Origin: Sphingobacterium litopenaei | GTDB taxonomy: Bacteria; Bacteroidota; Bacteroidia; Sphingobacteriales; Sphingobacteriaceae | Assembly: GCF_014692495.1 (NCBI RefSeq) | Contig: NZ_JACOIJ010000008.1 | Coordinates: 1-64,000, forward strand | Reading direction: 5' to 3' | Length of the DNA stretch: 64,000 bases | Position numbers and translations under genes: made by a program | Notes under the pieces: generated by a model | Databases searched by the model: none | Told to the model about the DNA's origin: nothing | Seen by the model: only the letters and a program-made list of their open reading frames with translations | In this document: piece by piece, positions 63,190 through 64,000 of the stretch | How positions within the stretch are numbered: position 1 is the first letter of the stretch | How the letters are laid out: each line of letters starts with the position of its first letter

Positions 63190-64000
63190 ATGCAAAAGTT
63201 ATTGGATATATTGAACCAAAAATCCGAAAAACTCCGTTTAGGCGGAGGAATAAGTAAAATTCAAAAGCATAAGGAGAAAGGCAAAATGACAGCTTGGGAA
63301 CGAATAATATATCTTTTGGATGATAATAAACCATATACCGAAATTGGGATTTTTGCTGGTGATAATATGTATGTGGAGCATGGAGGATGTCCAAATGCTG
63401 GAGTAGTAGTAGTTTTGGGATATGTAAAAAATAAGCTTTGCATTATAGTTTCTAATGATGCTACAGTGAAAGCTGGCGCATGGTTTCCCATTTCTGGCAA
63501 GAAAAACCTTCGTGCACAAGAAATTGCTATGGAAAATAAATTACCCATCATATACTTAGTAGATTCTGCTGGTGTTTATCTTCCTATGCAGGAAGATATT
63601 TTTCCAGACAAAGAACATTTTGGTCGAATATTTCGTAACAATGCTAAAATATCTTCGATGGGAATTCCTCAAATTGCAGCAATAATGGGTTCTTGCGTAG
63701 CAGGTGGTGCTTATTTGCCTATTATGTCTGATTATGCGTTGATCGTAGAAGGTACTGGTTCTGTTTTCTTAGCAGGATCCTATTTGGTTAAATCTTCTAT
63801 TGGCGAGGTTGTAGATAATGAAAGTTTAGGAGGTGCTATTACACACACTGAAATTTCAGGTGTGGTTGATAATAAATATCCAGATGATGCATCTTGTCTA
63901 AATGCCATCAAAAATATAGTGGATAAAATAGGAGAAAATCCAAAAGCTGGTTTTTCTAGAATTGAACCTAAATTACCCAAATTAGCAGTTGAAACTATCT
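63190..64000 (+). CDS. Acyl-CoA carboxylase beta subunit, partial (methylcrotonyl-CoA carboxylase type)
   Basis: The first 270 residues of a carboxyltransferase of about 530-540, cut off by the window end. MQKLLDILNQKSEKLRLGGG, KMTAWERIIYLLDD, VSNDATVKAGAWFPISGKKN, YLVDSAGVYLPMQEDIFPD and GSCVAGGAYLPIMSDYALIV resemble the beta subunit of methylcrotonyl-CoA carboxylase. It is divergent from the acyl-CoA dehydrogenase operon across 137 AT-rich bases that should hold both promoters. Propionyl- or other acyl-CoA specificity cannot be excluded. Confidence 0.88.
   Translation, partial: MQKLLDILNQKSEKLRLGGGISKIQKHKEKGKMTAWERIIYLLDDNKPYTEIGIFAGDNMYVEHGGCPNAGVVVVLGYVKNKLCIIVSNDATVKAGAWFPISGKKNLRAQEIAMENKLPIIYLVDSAGVYLPMQEDIFPDKEHFGRIFRNNAKISSMGIPQIAAIMGSCVAGGAYLPIMSDYALIVEGTGSVFLAGSYLVKSSIGEVVDNESLGGAITHTEISGVVDNKYPDDASCLNAIKNIVDKIGENPKAGFSRIEPKLPKLAVETI

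Noticed and set aside
63134..63551. Several overlapping antisense frames across the acyl-CoA carboxylase start.
   Set aside because: The plus-strand frame gives a convincing carboxyltransferase; the antisense chains show no domain.
1..64000. Looked for CRISPR arrays, toxin-antitoxin pairs, restriction-modification or phage-defence genes, tRNA and rRNA genes.
   Set aside because: No regularly spaced repeats, no recognisable defence proteins and no tRNA or rRNA cores were seen by eye.

Overview
The window is an AT-rich stretch of chromosome from a Bacteroidota bacterium, most likely of the family Sphingobacteriaceae (Sphingobacterium/Pedobacter type). This rests on two SusC/SusD pairs, a GldH lipoprotein, the block rpmB-rpmG-DUF4295-ftsY-rimO, the block holB-ricT-gldH-lpxK, a long SecA with the Bacteroidota N-terminal insertion, the futalosine-pathway gene mqnD, and promoter -7 boxes of the form TAnnTTTG. 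No rRNA, tRNA or CRISPR array was recognised.

Layout. 1-5.7 kb: a broken IS200/IS605 transposase tail at the left edge, an outer-membrane beta-barrel receptor, a PadR-PspC regulator pair with a candidate operator, a VanZ-like protein and a 37-residue lipoprotein. 5.7-12 kb: a decayed comF, then rlmN, an amidase, rimO, ftsY and ribosomal proteins L33 and L28. 12-19.7 kb: recO, a DUF805 protein, a cold-shock protein, a four-gene operon of SIMPL, DUF4112, DUF4359 and a TruC-like pseudouridine synthase, gcvT, small membrane proteins, a rhodanese and an M28 peptidase. 19.8-27.4 kb: a first glycan-uptake operon of SusC, SusD and two surface lipoproteins, with no enzyme beside it and a repeat-rich promoter region. 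27.9-36 kb: a GNAT acetyltransferase, an unassigned protein, an M20 amidohydrolase, a SPOR protein, secA, mqnD and surE. 36.5-45 kb: a second SusC/SusD pair followed by kduI, a DUF4861 gene and kduD, suggesting uptake and catabolism of unsaturated uronides such as pectin fragments. 45-58.6 kb: nadD-gmk-yicC, two DedA proteins, dnaN, the holB-ricT-gldH-lpxK operon, two Spy-like proteins, dnaA with DnaA-box-like sites upstream, and dxs. 58.7-64 kb: scpA, an unassigned secreted protein, and leucine-catabolism genes (enoyl-CoA hydratase-like, HMG-CoA lyase, acyl-CoA dehydrogenase, divergent acyl-CoA carboxylase beta subunit cut by the window end).

The two SusCD systems and the kdu genes are the accessory content; almost everything else is conserved housekeeping. 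The items most worth following are the DUF4861 gene between kduI and kduD with a palindromic site upstream, the clustered repeats before the first SusC, the multiply damaged comF, the dnaA upstream region as a possible origin, and a few very small or unassigned genes. I did not find a clearly new multi-gene system. Family assignments come from reading the protein sequences, not from searches.
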